Assembly (NCBI GenBank): GCA_963667435.1
Contig: OY763414.1
Span: forward strand, 3,038,001 to 3,102,000
Origin: Marispirochaeta sp963667435
Lineage (GTDB): Bacteria; Spirochaetota; Spirochaetia; JC444; Marispirochaetaceae
Direction of reading: 5' to 3'
DNA length: 64,000 nucleotides
Made by a program: the position numbers and the translations under genes. Below are positions 8,853 to 17,017 of the stretch, one piece after another. The notes under the pieces were generated by a model. That model did not search any database. It saw nothing but the letters and a program-made list of their open reading frames with translations, and had not been told where the DNA came from. Position 1 is the first letter of the stretch. Each line of letters opens with the position of its first letter.

Positions 8853-9293
8853 TTATCCTTTCCGAAGTGCTAAAAGAAACTGATCCACCGATTCTTTTAG
8901 TTCCATAAGTTTTTCCACCGGATAATTCATATTATCGATCAGAGTTAGAGGTATCTGCAGTGCCTTTTCTCTGAGATTTTTTCCGGGCGCTGTCAGGCTT
9001 ACTCCTACCTTTCGTTCGTCTGATTTTTCCCTTTGCCGTATAATCAGTCCCTGTTTTTCCAGACGTTTCAGCAGCGGGGTCAGGGTGTTTGTATTCAGAA
9101 GCAATGCTTCGCTGATCTCTTTAATCGTGGCTGTTTCCTGTTCCCAGAGAAATAGTAGAACGAGATACTGCGGGTAGGTAAGCTTGAGCTCCTCTAACAG
9201 GGGCTGATAGTAGCGTGTTATAAGCCTGCTTACGGCATAAAAGGGAAAACAGAGTTGATTTTCAAGTTTAAGCAGTTCATTGCTCTCATCCAT
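8853..9293 (-). CDS. ohrR: MarR/OhrR-type peroxide-sensing repressor
   Basis: 146 residues with a MarR winged helix (PQYLVLLFLWE, IKEISEALLLNTNTLTPLLKRLEKQGLI, basic wing REKSDERKVGVSL). Cys15 in NQLCFPFYAVSR sits exactly where the organic-peroxide-sensing Cys lies in OhrR, followed by the conserved FPFYA. It is the second gene after a glutathione-peroxidase-like gene, with a one-base overlap (TGATG), so the pair is co-transcribed and translation is coupled. Likely role: repress the pair and release on oxidation of Cys15 by organic hydroperoxide. The usual OhrR partner Ohr is not present here; the peroxidase replaces it. Confidence 0.85.
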   Translation of the reverse strand: MDESNELLKLENQLCFPFYAVSRLITRYYQPLLEELKLTYPQYLVLLFLWEQETATIKEISEALLLNTNTLTPLLKRLEKQGLIIRQREKSDERKVGVSLTAPGKNLREKALQIPLTLIDNMNYPVEKLMELKESVDQFLLALRKG

Positions 9294-9781
9294 CAGTATT
9301 CCTTCAGCAGTTTTTGTATTGCCGGTTCAAGCTTTTCCGGTGTTGTTACCGGTGCAAAGCGGTGTACCGGATTCCCGTCCCGATCCAGAAGGAATTTTGT
9401 AAAATTCCATTTTATGTTTCTGCCGAACCAGCCAGGAAGAGCACTGGTCAGATATGAAAACAGAGGATGGGCATCCGGACCGTTTACTTTCACCTTTTTG
9501 AAAACCGGAAAGCTGACGCCATAGTTGATCAGGCATTTTTCTTTTATCTCTTTACCATCTCCCGGTTCCTGATTGCCGAACTGGTTGCAGGGGAAGCCGA
9601 GAATTTCCAGACCCTGGTCCCGGTACTTTTTGTAGAGGCTTTCCAGGCCTTCGTACTGAGGGGTGAACCCGCATTTGCTTGCGGTGTTAACAATCAGCAG
9701 TATCTTTCCGGCATAACTGCTCATATCGATCTCTTGGCTCTGCAGGCTTACAGCCTTAAAAGTATAGATAGGTGATTTCAT
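9293..9781 (-). CDS. Glutathione peroxidase family thiol peroxidase (Cys type)
   Basis: 162 residues from the ATG at 9781 (MKSPIYTFK); an upstream GTG at 9820 would lie in the operator and is not favoured. Active-site Cys37 is in NTASKCGFTPQYEGL, with Gln in FPCNQFGNQEPG and Trp in KWNFTKFL, the usual catalytic set. It is the Cys form, not selenocysteine. The FPCNQF Cys may act as resolving residue, making it thioredoxin- rather than glutathione-dependent, as is common in bacteria. It reduces peroxides in the cytoplasm. It is followed directly by ohrR. Confidence 0.9.
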   Translation of the reverse strand: MKSPIYTFKAVSLQSQEIDMSSYAGKILLIVNTASKCGFTPQYEGLESLYKKYRDQGLEILGFPCNQFGNQEPGDGKEIKEKCLINYGVSFPVFKKVKVNGPDAHPLFSYLTSALPGWFGRNIKWNFTKFLLDRDGNPVHRFAPVTTPEKLEPAIQKLLKEY

Positions 9782-9817
9782 TAGGATAATATAATAAGCA
9801 TTCTTAAATGAACCAAG

Positions 9818-9832
9818 CACGATAATATCGTG
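9818..9832. promoter_or_regulatory. 15-bp palindrome upstream of gpx-ohrR, operator candidate
   Basis: CACGATA-A-TATCGTG is a perfect odd palindrome, 36 bases upstream of the gpx ATG and in the divergent gap to the TPR gene at 9915. Size and place fit a MarR-family operator. The sequence differs from published OhrR boxes I recall, so the link to OhrR is inferred. Confidence 0.55.
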
Positions 9833-9914
9833 TGCGACTTAAATAAACAGTTTTTAAGAGGCCTGTTCCATCCTTGCGGACATCAGGTTCAATGGTGTAC
9901 AGTTTCATTCGACC

Positions 9915-11360
9915 ATGTTAATCCGTAGAGGTAGTGTTGTGTTGCATCCCGTGCGCCGGCTGACTGTATGCCTGCTTATTTCCCTATTATCCTTACTGTT
10001 TCTCTTTTCCTGTACAACCACAGGTAAGGCTTCAACCGGGGCCGGCACGGCCGGGTCCACAGAGAAACCGGGGGTCAGTCTGGAAGAGGAGACCTTTCAG
10101 GGGGTCAGTTACTATGCCGCCACCGGTGATCCTGCTGCAGCCATCGCAGCCTTTGAGAAGGCCAAAGAGGCAGATCCTGAAGATCCTGCAACCCGGGTAC
10201 TGTATTCCAGCCTTCTACTTGCTGTCGGCCAGTTCGCTGAGGCAAAAGCAGAACTTGAGGCGGTACTAACGGTTGACCCGGAAAATATTGATGCCCTCTA
10301 TAATCTTTCCCTGGCCAATGGCGGACTGGGTAATAAAGATGCCCGGCGGGCAAATCTTGAGAAGATAATAGAAATTGATCCGGCGGAATCCCGGGCAAAT
10401 GCATCACTTGGTGAACTTTACCTGAAAGATGAGAAATATAAAGAGGCTCAGGAGTACTTCAAGCGCAGTATTGAGTCTGATCCTGATAATTTTGTTGCCC
10501 GCAACGGTTACGGTAATGCCCTGCGCCGAACTGAGCAGTATGCCGAATCTATTGAACAGTATAATGCCGCTGCAGAGCTTGATCCCGAGTATTCCTTTGT
10601 GTATTCCGACAGAGCCCGATCAAAACTGAGATTGGGAGATTCAACCGGTGCAGAAGAAGATCTGACAAAAGCAATTGAAACCCTGCCTGACCACTACTGG
10701 CACTATATAGACCGAGGTAAGGTGAGGCTGATCGATCTTTCACGCACCTTGGATGCTCTGGATGATTTCTCCAAAGCCATAGAACTCAATCCGGATCTCT
10801 TCTTTGCATATGTGTACCGGGGGGGTATCTACATTGACCTCGGCCGCTATGATGAGGCCCTTGCTGATCTTGAGTATGTTCATTCCAAACGCCCCGACTA
10901 TTACCCTGTGTATCCTGATCTGGGAATGCTCTATCTTCTTGATGGTCGTTATGCTGACGCCCGGGATTATTACATCAAGAGCGTAAAGGAGGATCCGGAG
11001 AATCAGGGACTGCTGCTTATGACAGGTTCCACCTGGTTTCTGGAGGGGAAGACAAAAGATGGATTGGATTATTTTAAAAATATAGTTAACACCTTCCCCC
11101 GGGACAGTGCCGCGTATCATGTTGCACGAACCTTTGTTGAGCCCGGGTATGAGTCAACTGCTTTACGGAAAGTCCAGGAGGAGAAAGAGCCTTACGTGAA
11201 AAACCAGATGCTTTTTTTCCTGGCGGTCTTCTACAGGACACACGATCTGGAAGGACTGGCTGATACCCTGTTTATGGAAGTAGCCGACGCAAATATTCTC
11301 TCCCTGAGGGAGACAAGAATCGCCAGGGAGTATGTTGCCTCCATGGGAGTAAGTAAGTGA
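9915..11360 (+). CDS. TPR-repeat lipoprotein
   Basis: 481 residues. The N-terminus is basic, then a hydrophobic run ending LFLFSC (lipobox, Cys near residue 33), then a Gly/Ser/Thr linker. From about residue 60 to 400 there are roughly nine tetratricopeptide repeats (for example NIDALYNLSLANGGLGNKD, NFVARNGYGNALRRTEQY), a scaffold for protein contacts. It should face the periplasm from the inner or outer membrane. It overlaps the next gene, so it is co-expressed with the TraB-family protein. No catalytic motif. A role in envelope assembly is possible but unproven. Confidence 0.85.
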   Translation: MLIRRGSVVLHPVRRLTVCLLISLLSLLFLFSCTTTGKASTGAGTAGSTEKPGVSLEEETFQGVSYYAATGDPAAAIAAFEKAKEADPEDPATRVLYSSLLLAVGQFAEAKAELEAVLTVDPENIDALYNLSLANGGLGNKDARRANLEKIIEIDPAESRANASLGELYLKDEKYKEAQEYFKRSIESDPDNFVARNGYGNALRRTEQYAESIEQYNAAAELDPEYSFVYSDRARSKLRLGDSTGAEEDLTKAIETLPDHYWHYIDRGKVRLIDLSRTLDALDDFSKAIELNPDLFFAYVYRGGIYIDLGRYDEALADLEYVHSKRPDYYPVYPDLGMLYLLDGRYADARDYYIKSVKEDPENQGLLLMTGSTWFLEGKTKDGLDYFKNIVNTFPRDSAAYHVARTFVEPGYESTALRKVQEEKEPYVKNQMLFFLAVFYRTHDLEGLADTLFMEVADANILSLRETRIAREYVASMGVSK

Positions 11361-12550
11361 GTGATGTTTTTGTTAGTGATACCATAACCCGTGTGCGGTT
11401 GAAGGATAAGGAAGTTATTCTTATCGGAACAGCCCATGTTTCTTCCGAGAGTGCCGATGAAGTTGAGCGGGTAATTCGGGACGAGAAGCCGGATCATGTC
11501 TGTGTAGAGATCGATGAAGGCCGCTACGGAGCTATGAAAAAGACCCGCAGCTGGGAGAGTATGAATATCGGGCAGGTTCTGAAGCAGGGCAAGGCGTTCC
11601 TGCTTCTGGCGAACCTGGTACTTACCTCTTTTCAGCGCCGTATGGGTATGGATCTGGGAATTTCTCCCGGGGAGGAGATGAAGCGGGCTGTCAGTGTCTG
11701 TGAGGAAGCGGGAATAACATTCTCCTTTGCCGATCGGGAGGTTCAGACCACCCTGCGAAGGGCCTGGGCAAAATCCGGCTTCTGGGGAAGGAACAAGCTG
11801 GTAGCAGCTCTTTTAAGTTCCGCTTTCAGCAGTGAAAAACTGAGTGAAGAGGAGATCGAGCAGCTCAAGGAAAAGAGTGCCCTTGAGGGTATGATGGATG
11901 AGCTGGCAGACTACCTTCCCTCGGTAAAGGCTGTTCTTATCGATGAGCGGGACCGCTATCTTGCCACCAAGATATTTACCTCTCCGGGCAAGCTGAATGT
12001 TTCTGTTATCGGCGCAGGCCATGGGCCGGGAATTATCCGCATTCTCCACGAGCTGGACAACGGGGAAATAAGTACCAATCTGGACGATATCAGCACCGTT
12101 CCGCCGAAGGGAAAGGTAAGCAAGCTGCTTCCATGGATTATTCCCGTTCTGATCTTTATGATTGTTGGTTTCGGCTTTATGAACGCTGGCTGGGAGAATG
12201 CTCTCTCCATGATATGGCGCTGGGTTCTGGTGAACGGTACACTCTCTGCCCTGGGAGCCCTTATCGCTTTGGCTCATCCCGTGACGATTCTGCTTTCTTT
12301 TGTTGCAGCTCCGATAACCTCCCTGAATCCGACTATCGGAGTAGGCATTTTTGCGGGGATAGTTGAAGGATTCCTGCGCAAACCCAGGGTCAGTGATTTT
12401 GAATCACTCCATGAAGATATTCTTTCCATAAGAGGGTTCTACAGAAACCGTTTTACCCACGCCCTGCTGGTGTTTCTACTCAGTTCCGTGGGAAGTGCAG
12501 TGGGCACCGGTATCGGATTGCCGTTTATCACCTCGCTCATAAACGGATAG
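11357..12550 (+). CDS. TraB/PrgY family membrane protein
   Basis: 397 residues starting at a GTG that overlaps the previous stop by three bases. The N-terminal half carries the TraB signature IGTAHVS near residue 25 with VCVEIDEGRY following, and later a second conserved stretch (VIGAGHGPGI). The C-terminal ~150 residues hold several membrane helices. The GTAHVS family includes PrgY, which limits peptide pheromone activity in enterococci, and is related in fold to Tiki/EreA-type metalloproteins. The reaction here is unknown. A membrane-bound peptidase-like role is the best guess. Confidence 0.8.
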   Translation: MSDVFVSDTITRVRLKDKEVILIGTAHVSSESADEVERVIRDEKPDHVCVEIDEGRYGAMKKTRSWESMNIGQVLKQGKAFLLLANLVLTSFQRRMGMDLGISPGEEMKRAVSVCEEAGITFSFADREVQTTLRRAWAKSGFWGRNKLVAALLSSAFSSEKLSEEEIEQLKEKSALEGMMDELADYLPSVKAVLIDERDRYLATKIFTSPGKLNVSVIGAGHGPGIIRILHELDNGEISTNLDDISTVPPKGKVSKLLPWIIPVLIFMIVGFGFMNAGWENALSMIWRWVLVNGTLSALGALIALAHPVTILLSFVAAPITSLNPTIGVGIFAGIVEGFLRKPRVSDFESLHEDILSIRGFYRNRFTHALLVFLLSSVGSAVGTGIGLPFITSLING

Positions 12551-12571
12551 GGTCAGGGAGAAGGACGGCAC

Positions 12572-13702
12572 GTGGCAGGAGATTCGGCCCTTACTCCCCG
12601 TCTAAGTAGAGAGGACATTCTCAGACAGCAGGAGAGCCTGCGGACAAGTTTTCCCCTCGAAGAGGTTTTCAGTCGCCTTGATCTTATTGTACTTCTGCTC
12701 AACAGACAGCGGCAGATTGTCGAGCGATATCCTTTGGATGCCTTTGGACACAGTCAGGGACTGGAAGAAACCCTCGGCCTGCGTCCCGGAGAGGCTCTTG
12801 GGTGCATTCACAGTACCACAGGTCCCGACGGCTGTGGTACGGGAAAGGCATGTCGTCTCTGTGGTGTTGTCCAGGCCGTGGAAGAGTGCTTTGAAGAACA
12901 GATTCCGGTTAAACGCCGTTGTATGCTGCGCACCGGAAAGCCAGGTGCAAAATTTGAAGGTGCTGAATATCAGGTTACAACTGTTCCCTTTCCCTGGGCG
13001 GATGAAAAGTTTGTGCTTCTTTATTTCGAGGATCGCTCGGAAGAGAATCGCCGGCTAATGATGGAGCGACTTTTTTTTCATGACGTGTTGAATACTGCAT
13101 CCGGGCTTAAGCTGTCCCTTGAACTTCTGGAGAGGAAAGAGATGCCCGCAGACATCCGCGAGGATGTGCATAAGCTTATCGGGGTCTCCCAGTCTCTGCT
13201 CAATGAGATCGGTGATCAGAAAACCCTTGCTGGGGCGGAAAACGGTACCCTGCAGCTGCGGCGTGATTTTATACACTCCACTGAGATGCTCGCCATGTTG
13301 TGTCATGAGTTTGCAGGTGTGGCTGAACGGCGAGGTGTAGCTCTTGAAATAGCCCCTTTCTCTGAGGTCTTCTCTCTGATAAGTGATGCTGGACTTCTGG
13401 AGAGAGTTCTGGGAAACATGGTGAAGAATGCCATAGAAGCGTCACAGAAGGGGGAACTTGTTATTCTTACCTGCAGTGATGCCAAAGAAGGGCCCAGGTT
13501 TATGGTTAGAAACATGGCAGTTATTGATGAAGATGTTGCACTGCATATCTTTACCCGATCCTTCTCCACCAAGGGCGAAAACCGGGGGTTTGGAACCTAC
13601 AGCATGAAGCTGCTTGGCGAGAGCTATCTGGGCGGTTCTGTCACTTTTACCAGTCGTGCCGGTGAAGGTACTGAGTTTTCCATAACATTTTCCAAATCAT
13701 AG
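12572..13702 (+). CDS. Orphan histidine kinase with Cys-cluster PAS domain
   Basis: 376 residues from a GTG at 12572; no membrane helix, so cytoplasmic. Residues ~30-155 form a PAS-like domain containing C78, H80, C88, C94 and C97 (GCIHSTTGPDGCGT, ACRLCG), a set able to hold a metal or Fe-S cluster. The phospho-acceptor is H170 in FFHDVLNTASG, and the C-terminus has the HATPase N, G1 and G2 motifs (NMVKNAIEAS, FSTKGENRGFGTYSMKLL). No response regulator is adjacent. A redox or metal signal is inferred from the Cys set. It follows the TraB gene by 21 bases, so probably the same operon. Confidence 0.85.
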   Translation: MAGDSALTPRLSREDILRQQESLRTSFPLEEVFSRLDLIVLLLNRQRQIVERYPLDAFGHSQGLEETLGLRPGEALGCIHSTTGPDGCGTGKACRLCGVVQAVEECFEEQIPVKRRCMLRTGKPGAKFEGAEYQVTTVPFPWADEKFVLLYFEDRSEENRRLMMERLFFHDVLNTASGLKLSLELLERKEMPADIREDVHKLIGVSQSLLNEIGDQKTLAGAENGTLQLRRDFIHSTEMLAMLCHEFAGVAERRGVALEIAPFSEVFSLISDAGLLERVLGNMVKNAIEASQKGELVILTCSDAKEGPRFMVRNMAVIDEDVALHIFTRSFSTKGENRGFGTYSMKLLGESYLGGSVTFTSRAGEGTEFSITFSKS

Positions 13703-13765
13703 TCAATCCCTTTGACAGCTTTTCTTTCTCAGTGTAAGAAATAACTAAAAGGCAAGGAGGTCTCC

Positions 13766-14968
13766 ATGCAAAAGGTTATGATTATCGGTGCCGGCGGTGT
13801 AGGCACAGTAGTAGCGCATAAAGTTGCACAGCACCCCGAAGTGTTCGGCGAGGTAATGCTTGCAAGCAGAACAAAATCAAAGTGTGACGAGATAGCTGCA
13901 GGGGTTAAGGAAAAGACCGGAAGGAATATAACGACCGCTGCGGTAGATGCCGAGGATGTCCCTGCCCTCACGGCTCTGTTGAAGGACTTCAAACCGGAGA
14001 TCGTAATCAATGTGGCCCTGCCTTATCAGGATCTTACCATTATGGATGCCTGTCTTACGGCGGGAGTCAATTATCTGGATACCGCCAACTATGAACCCAA
14101 AGACGAAGCAAAGTTTGAATATAAATGGCAGTGGGAGTACCAGGAGAAATTCCGTAAAGCCGGTCTTACTGCTATTCTTGGCTGCGGCTTTGATCCGGGG
14201 GTTACCGGCGTTTTCACCGCCTATGCGGCAAAACACTATTTTGATGAAATGCAGTACCTGGATATTATCGACTGCAATGCCGGAGATCACGGCAAGGCTT
14301 TTGCCACTAATTTCAATCCGGAAATCAATATTCGCGAAGTTACCCAGAAAGGAAAATACTGGCAGGATGGTAAATGGGTTATAACCGAGCCTCACGAAAT
14401 CCACCGGCCGGTTAATTATCCAGGAATTGGGCCGAAGGAATCATATCTTATCTATCACGAAGAGCTGGAATCCCTTACAAAGAATTTCCCTTCTTTAAAG
14501 CGCGCCCGCTTCTGGATGACCTTCGGGCAGGAGTACCTTACGCATCTGCGGGTTATTCAGAATATCGGGATGGCCAGGATTGATCCGATTATCTACAACG
14601 GTGTTGAGATTGTTCCCATACAGTTTCTCAAAGCTGTACTGCCTGACCCGGGCGAACTGGGGGAGAACTATACCGGAGAAACCTCCATCGGATGCCGCAT
14701 AAAGGGCATGAAAGAGGGTAAAGAGACCAGTTACTACATTTGGAATAACTGCAGCCACCAGGCGGCATACAAAGAAACCGGGGCTCAGGGGGTCAGTTAT
14801 ACCACCGGGGTGCCTGCCATGGTGGGCGCCATGATGTTCCTGAAAGGACTCTGGAAAATGCCGGGAGTTTTCAATGTTGAAGAGTTTGATCCCGATCCCT
14901 TCCTTGCGCAGTTGGCGGAAGACGGGCTGCCCTGGAATGAGGAGCATAACGGGGATCTGGAGTTTTAA
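13766..14968 (+). CDS. Carboxynorspermidine/carboxyspermidine dehydrogenase
   Basis: 400 residues of the saccharopine dehydrogenase fold: Rossmann motif VMIIGAGGVGTVVAHKVAQ at the N-terminus and DTANYEPKDEAKFEYKWQW typical of the polyamine branch. The enzyme condenses aspartate semialdehyde with putrescine (or diaminopropane) and reduces the imine with NADPH to carboxy(nor)spermidine. The matching decarboxylase is 4.7 kb downstream (19665-20840), which supports this over lysine metabolism. A good SD (AAGGAGG) lies 7 bases before the ATG. This gives the cell spermidine without S-adenosylmethionine decarboxylase. Confidence 0.9.
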   Translation: MQKVMIIGAGGVGTVVAHKVAQHPEVFGEVMLASRTKSKCDEIAAGVKEKTGRNITTAAVDAEDVPALTALLKDFKPEIVINVALPYQDLTIMDACLTAGVNYLDTANYEPKDEAKFEYKWQWEYQEKFRKAGLTAILGCGFDPGVTGVFTAYAAKHYFDEMQYLDIIDCNAGDHGKAFATNFNPEINIREVTQKGKYWQDGKWVITEPHEIHRPVNYPGIGPKESYLIYHEELESLTKNFPSLKRARFWMTFGQEYLTHLRVIQNIGMARIDPIIYNGVEIVPIQFLKAVLPDPGELGENYTGETSIGCRIKGMKEGKETSYYIWNNCSHQAAYKETGAQGVSYTTGVPAMVGAMMFLKGLWKMPGVFNVEEFDPDPFLAQLAEDGLPWNEEHNGDLEF

Positions 14969-14985
14969 GCACAAAAAAAGAAGCT

Positions 14986-15744
14986 TTAAAAGCGCAGCAG
15001 TACACCGGTTCCCAGTACGAACACTTTGTCGGTGACCGTGTAATCCGGATCACCGGCATCCTTTACATCTTCTGATGTGCTCCAGGTTTTCATGGTATAT
15101 TCTGCAAAAAGTTCCACTTTTACTGCCGGGGAAACGTGGTAGATGAAGTTAATATAGGGATTCTGTTCGTAGAGTAGAACATCCGAGAAGTTCAGAGGAA
15201 AATAGAGACCGTACTGAACTCCACTGCTCCATACCGGTTCCCTGTCTGTCATGTAAGTATAGGTCAAACCGGGCCGTACAAGCAGAGTCTGGTGATTGTT
15301 GTAGCTGTTCCAGGTCCATCTGTTTTTCAGCATAAACACCCAGTTTTCCCCCGGTAGTGCCGGCACAAGAAAACGGGGGCTCAGATCCAGGCTTATCAGA
15401 TGCTCCAGCCTGTCTGTTGTACTGTCCCACCACCAGTGGACAGGTGTTCCTATCCAGTCATCATCATGTCGGGCTCCGGCCTGAAGGGTATAAAAAACTC
15501 CGGCTTTCACGTTTTTGTGAAGGCGGTAATAGCCTCCCAACATCAGTGCCTTGTACTGCAGATCTCCCTCTTCAATCCTTGTGGTTATATTCAGCATGGG
15601 TTCCAGATTGCCCAGATCTGCGGATGCATTCAGGCGGAACTGGTAGTCCAGTTCATTGCTGCGTTCCGGCGGTGCAGCGCTGAGGGGAATTGTGATGAAT
15701 AGAAGCGCAAGTATGAATAGAAGGGTTGGTTTATAATCAGTCAT
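14986..15744 (-). CDS. Outer-membrane beta-barrel protein, unknown role
   Basis: 252 residues with a signal peptide (cleavage near PLSAAPP), alternating hydrophobic/polar strands rich in Trp and Tyr, and a terminal Phe (LGTGVLLRF), all marks of an outer-membrane barrel of about ten strands. Its start overlaps the stop of the FecR-domain gene (ATG at 15744, stop at 15737), so the two are co-translated. Substrate or partner unknown. It converges on the dehydrogenase gene with an 18-base gap. Confidence 0.75.
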   Translation of the reverse strand: MTDYKPTLLFILALLFITIPLSAAPPERSNELDYQFRLNASADLGNLEPMLNITTRIEEGDLQYKALMLGGYYRLHKNVKAGVFYTLQAGARHDDDWIGTPVHWWWDSTTDRLEHLISLDLSPRFLVPALPGENWVFMLKNRWTWNSYNNHQTLLVRPGLTYTYMTDREPVWSSGVQYGLYFPLNFSDVLLYEQNPYINFIYHVSPAVKVELFAEYTMKTWSTSEDVKDAGDPDYTVTDKVFVLGTGVLLRF

Positions 15745-16411
15745 AGTCTATATCCAGCAGATCAGAATAGGCTCCAGAAAGATCGGTATCGTCCTGGACA
15801 GAACCTTCTCCCGGATCAGTATTCCAGTTGAGATCCTCCGTCCAGGCGTAGTATTTAGGTTGAGTGATACGACTGCCGTTCAGGATGTTAACTCCTTCGC
15901 CTGCCTCTACCAGAACTTCCTCGGCCGCCGCCTCAACGGCAACGGTTCCTTCATTTACACAGAGCCAGATGTCCGCCTCTGTCTCAATGGCTTTTCCATA
16001 AGCAATAAAGAACTCTGTACCCCTTACTCCGGCTGCCATCGATGGGGTAGTGACGGAGTATGCATCGTTGTTGAACAGTTTTGCAATCCTCGAGAAAATT
16101 CCTCCTTTCTGCAGTTGAACCTGTGTCTGGGGGCCCAGGGAATTCAGTCTGAGAGTTGAATTCTCCTTGAGCTTTATGCGGTCATTTCTAGTGGAAGAGA
16201 GAATAAGGACGGCATCTGTTCCGGTAGAAAGTACGTCACCCTGTTTCAGGGGTGTCCCGAAATCAGCCGTGATCATCAGGTTTCCTCTGTGTATTTCCGA
16301 CTCTCCTTCAAGGTATTCAACTTTCCAGTCCTGAGGCAGCAGAGAGGAGAGGCAGAAAAGAGCAAAAAAGGTTATAATAGAAATGGTTTTCACTATTTTC
16401 TCCTTGCTCAA
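15737..16411 (-). CDS. FecR-domain periplasmic protein
   Basis: 224 residues with a signal peptide (LFCLSSLLPQD) and a FecR domain at ~40-165: LKQGDVLSTGTDAVLILSS, IKLKENSTLRL, and YSVTTPSMAAGVRGTEFFIAYG, the most conserved stretch. There is no membrane helix or cytoplasmic sigma-contact tail, so this is the stand-alone periplasmic form common in spirochaetes rather than an anti-sigma. It may bind peptidoglycan or polysaccharide and probably works with the barrel protein encoded next. Confidence 0.85.
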   Translation of the reverse strand: MSKEKIVKTISIITFFALFCLSSLLPQDWKVEYLEGESEIHRGNLMITADFGTPLKQGDVLSTGTDAVLILSSTRNDRIKLKENSTLRLNSLGPQTQVQLQKGGIFSRIAKLFNNDAYSVTTPSMAAGVRGTEFFIAYGKAIETEADIWLCVNEGTVAVEAAAEEVLVEAGEGVNILNGSRITQPKYYAWTEDLNWNTDPGEGSVQDDTDLSGAYSDLLDIDYD

Positions 16412-16469
16412 ATATAATAAAAAAGGTCAGGTATAAGGGGAAAAATGTTAACTGGAGTTTGTAGTTGAG

Positions 16470-16497
16470 TTGACAAAAGACAATAAAGGACTATAGT
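16470..16497 (+). promoter_or_regulatory. Sigma-70-type promoter for the ptsN-like/antiporter operon
   Basis: TTGACA (16470-16475), a 16-base spacer, then TATAGT (16492-16497). Start of transcription expected near 16504, about 37 bases before the ATG at 16541, which has TAGGAG ahead of it. Confidence 0.65.
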
Positions 16498-16540
16498 GAA
16501 CATTAGTACCCATTATTGGGCGAAGGTTAGGAGTTATACA

Positions 16541-16996
16541 ATGTCGTTGCCAGAACTGATTACCCCGGATAGTGTTATCCTTCTCAAATCAGAGACAAAG
16601 CATTCTGCTCTTGAGGAGCTTGTCGCTGGAATTCCGGAAGGAGCATGTTCCTTATCCTCTCAAGAAATACTGGAAAAGCTTCTCGCCAGGGAAGAACTGA
16701 TGAGTACCGGTATAGGCCTTGGACTGGGTATCCCTCATATCCGTACTGCTGAGATCCATGAACCGGTTTTGCGGATTGGAATCCAGCCTGCGGGCATTCC
16801 TGATTATGCGGCAATAGATGAACTCCCGGTGCAGATTCTCTTTATGATTCTTATGAATGAAAAGCAGCAGAGAGAACATCTTGCGTTGCTTTCAGAGATC
16901 GTACTGCTTATGAAGAAAGAGGGGCTTCATGAAGCCCTGGTGAAAGCTGACACTGCGGCTGATGCCGTGGCGATTCTCCGGTCAATGCTTAAATAA
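16541..16996 (+). CDS. PTS EIIA (PtsN-like) domain protein
   Basis: 151 residues from the ATG at 16541, chosen because TAGGAG lies 8 bases upstream; a GTG at 16496 lies inside the promoter. The phosphorylatable His is H66 in GLGLGIPHIRT, the standard EIIA-fructose/nitrogen motif. No EIIB or EIIC is near. The next gene, 21 bases downstream, is a cation:proton antiporter with CBS domains, so this EIIA probably regulates that transporter, as EIIA-Ntr does for potassium systems. Confidence 0.85.
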   Translation: MSLPELITPDSVILLKSETKHSALEELVAGIPEGACSLSSQEILEKLLAREELMSTGIGLGLGIPHIRTAEIHEPVLRIGIQPAGIPDYAAIDELPVQILFMILMNEKQQREHLALLSEIVLLMKKEGLHEALVKADTAADAVAILRSMLK

Positions 16997-17017
16997 TACT
17001 CACAGAGGTTAAAATAA

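Noticed and set aside
9293..9781. Selenoprotein in the glutathione peroxidase gene
   Set aside because: The active-site codon encodes Cys and there is no in-frame TGA.
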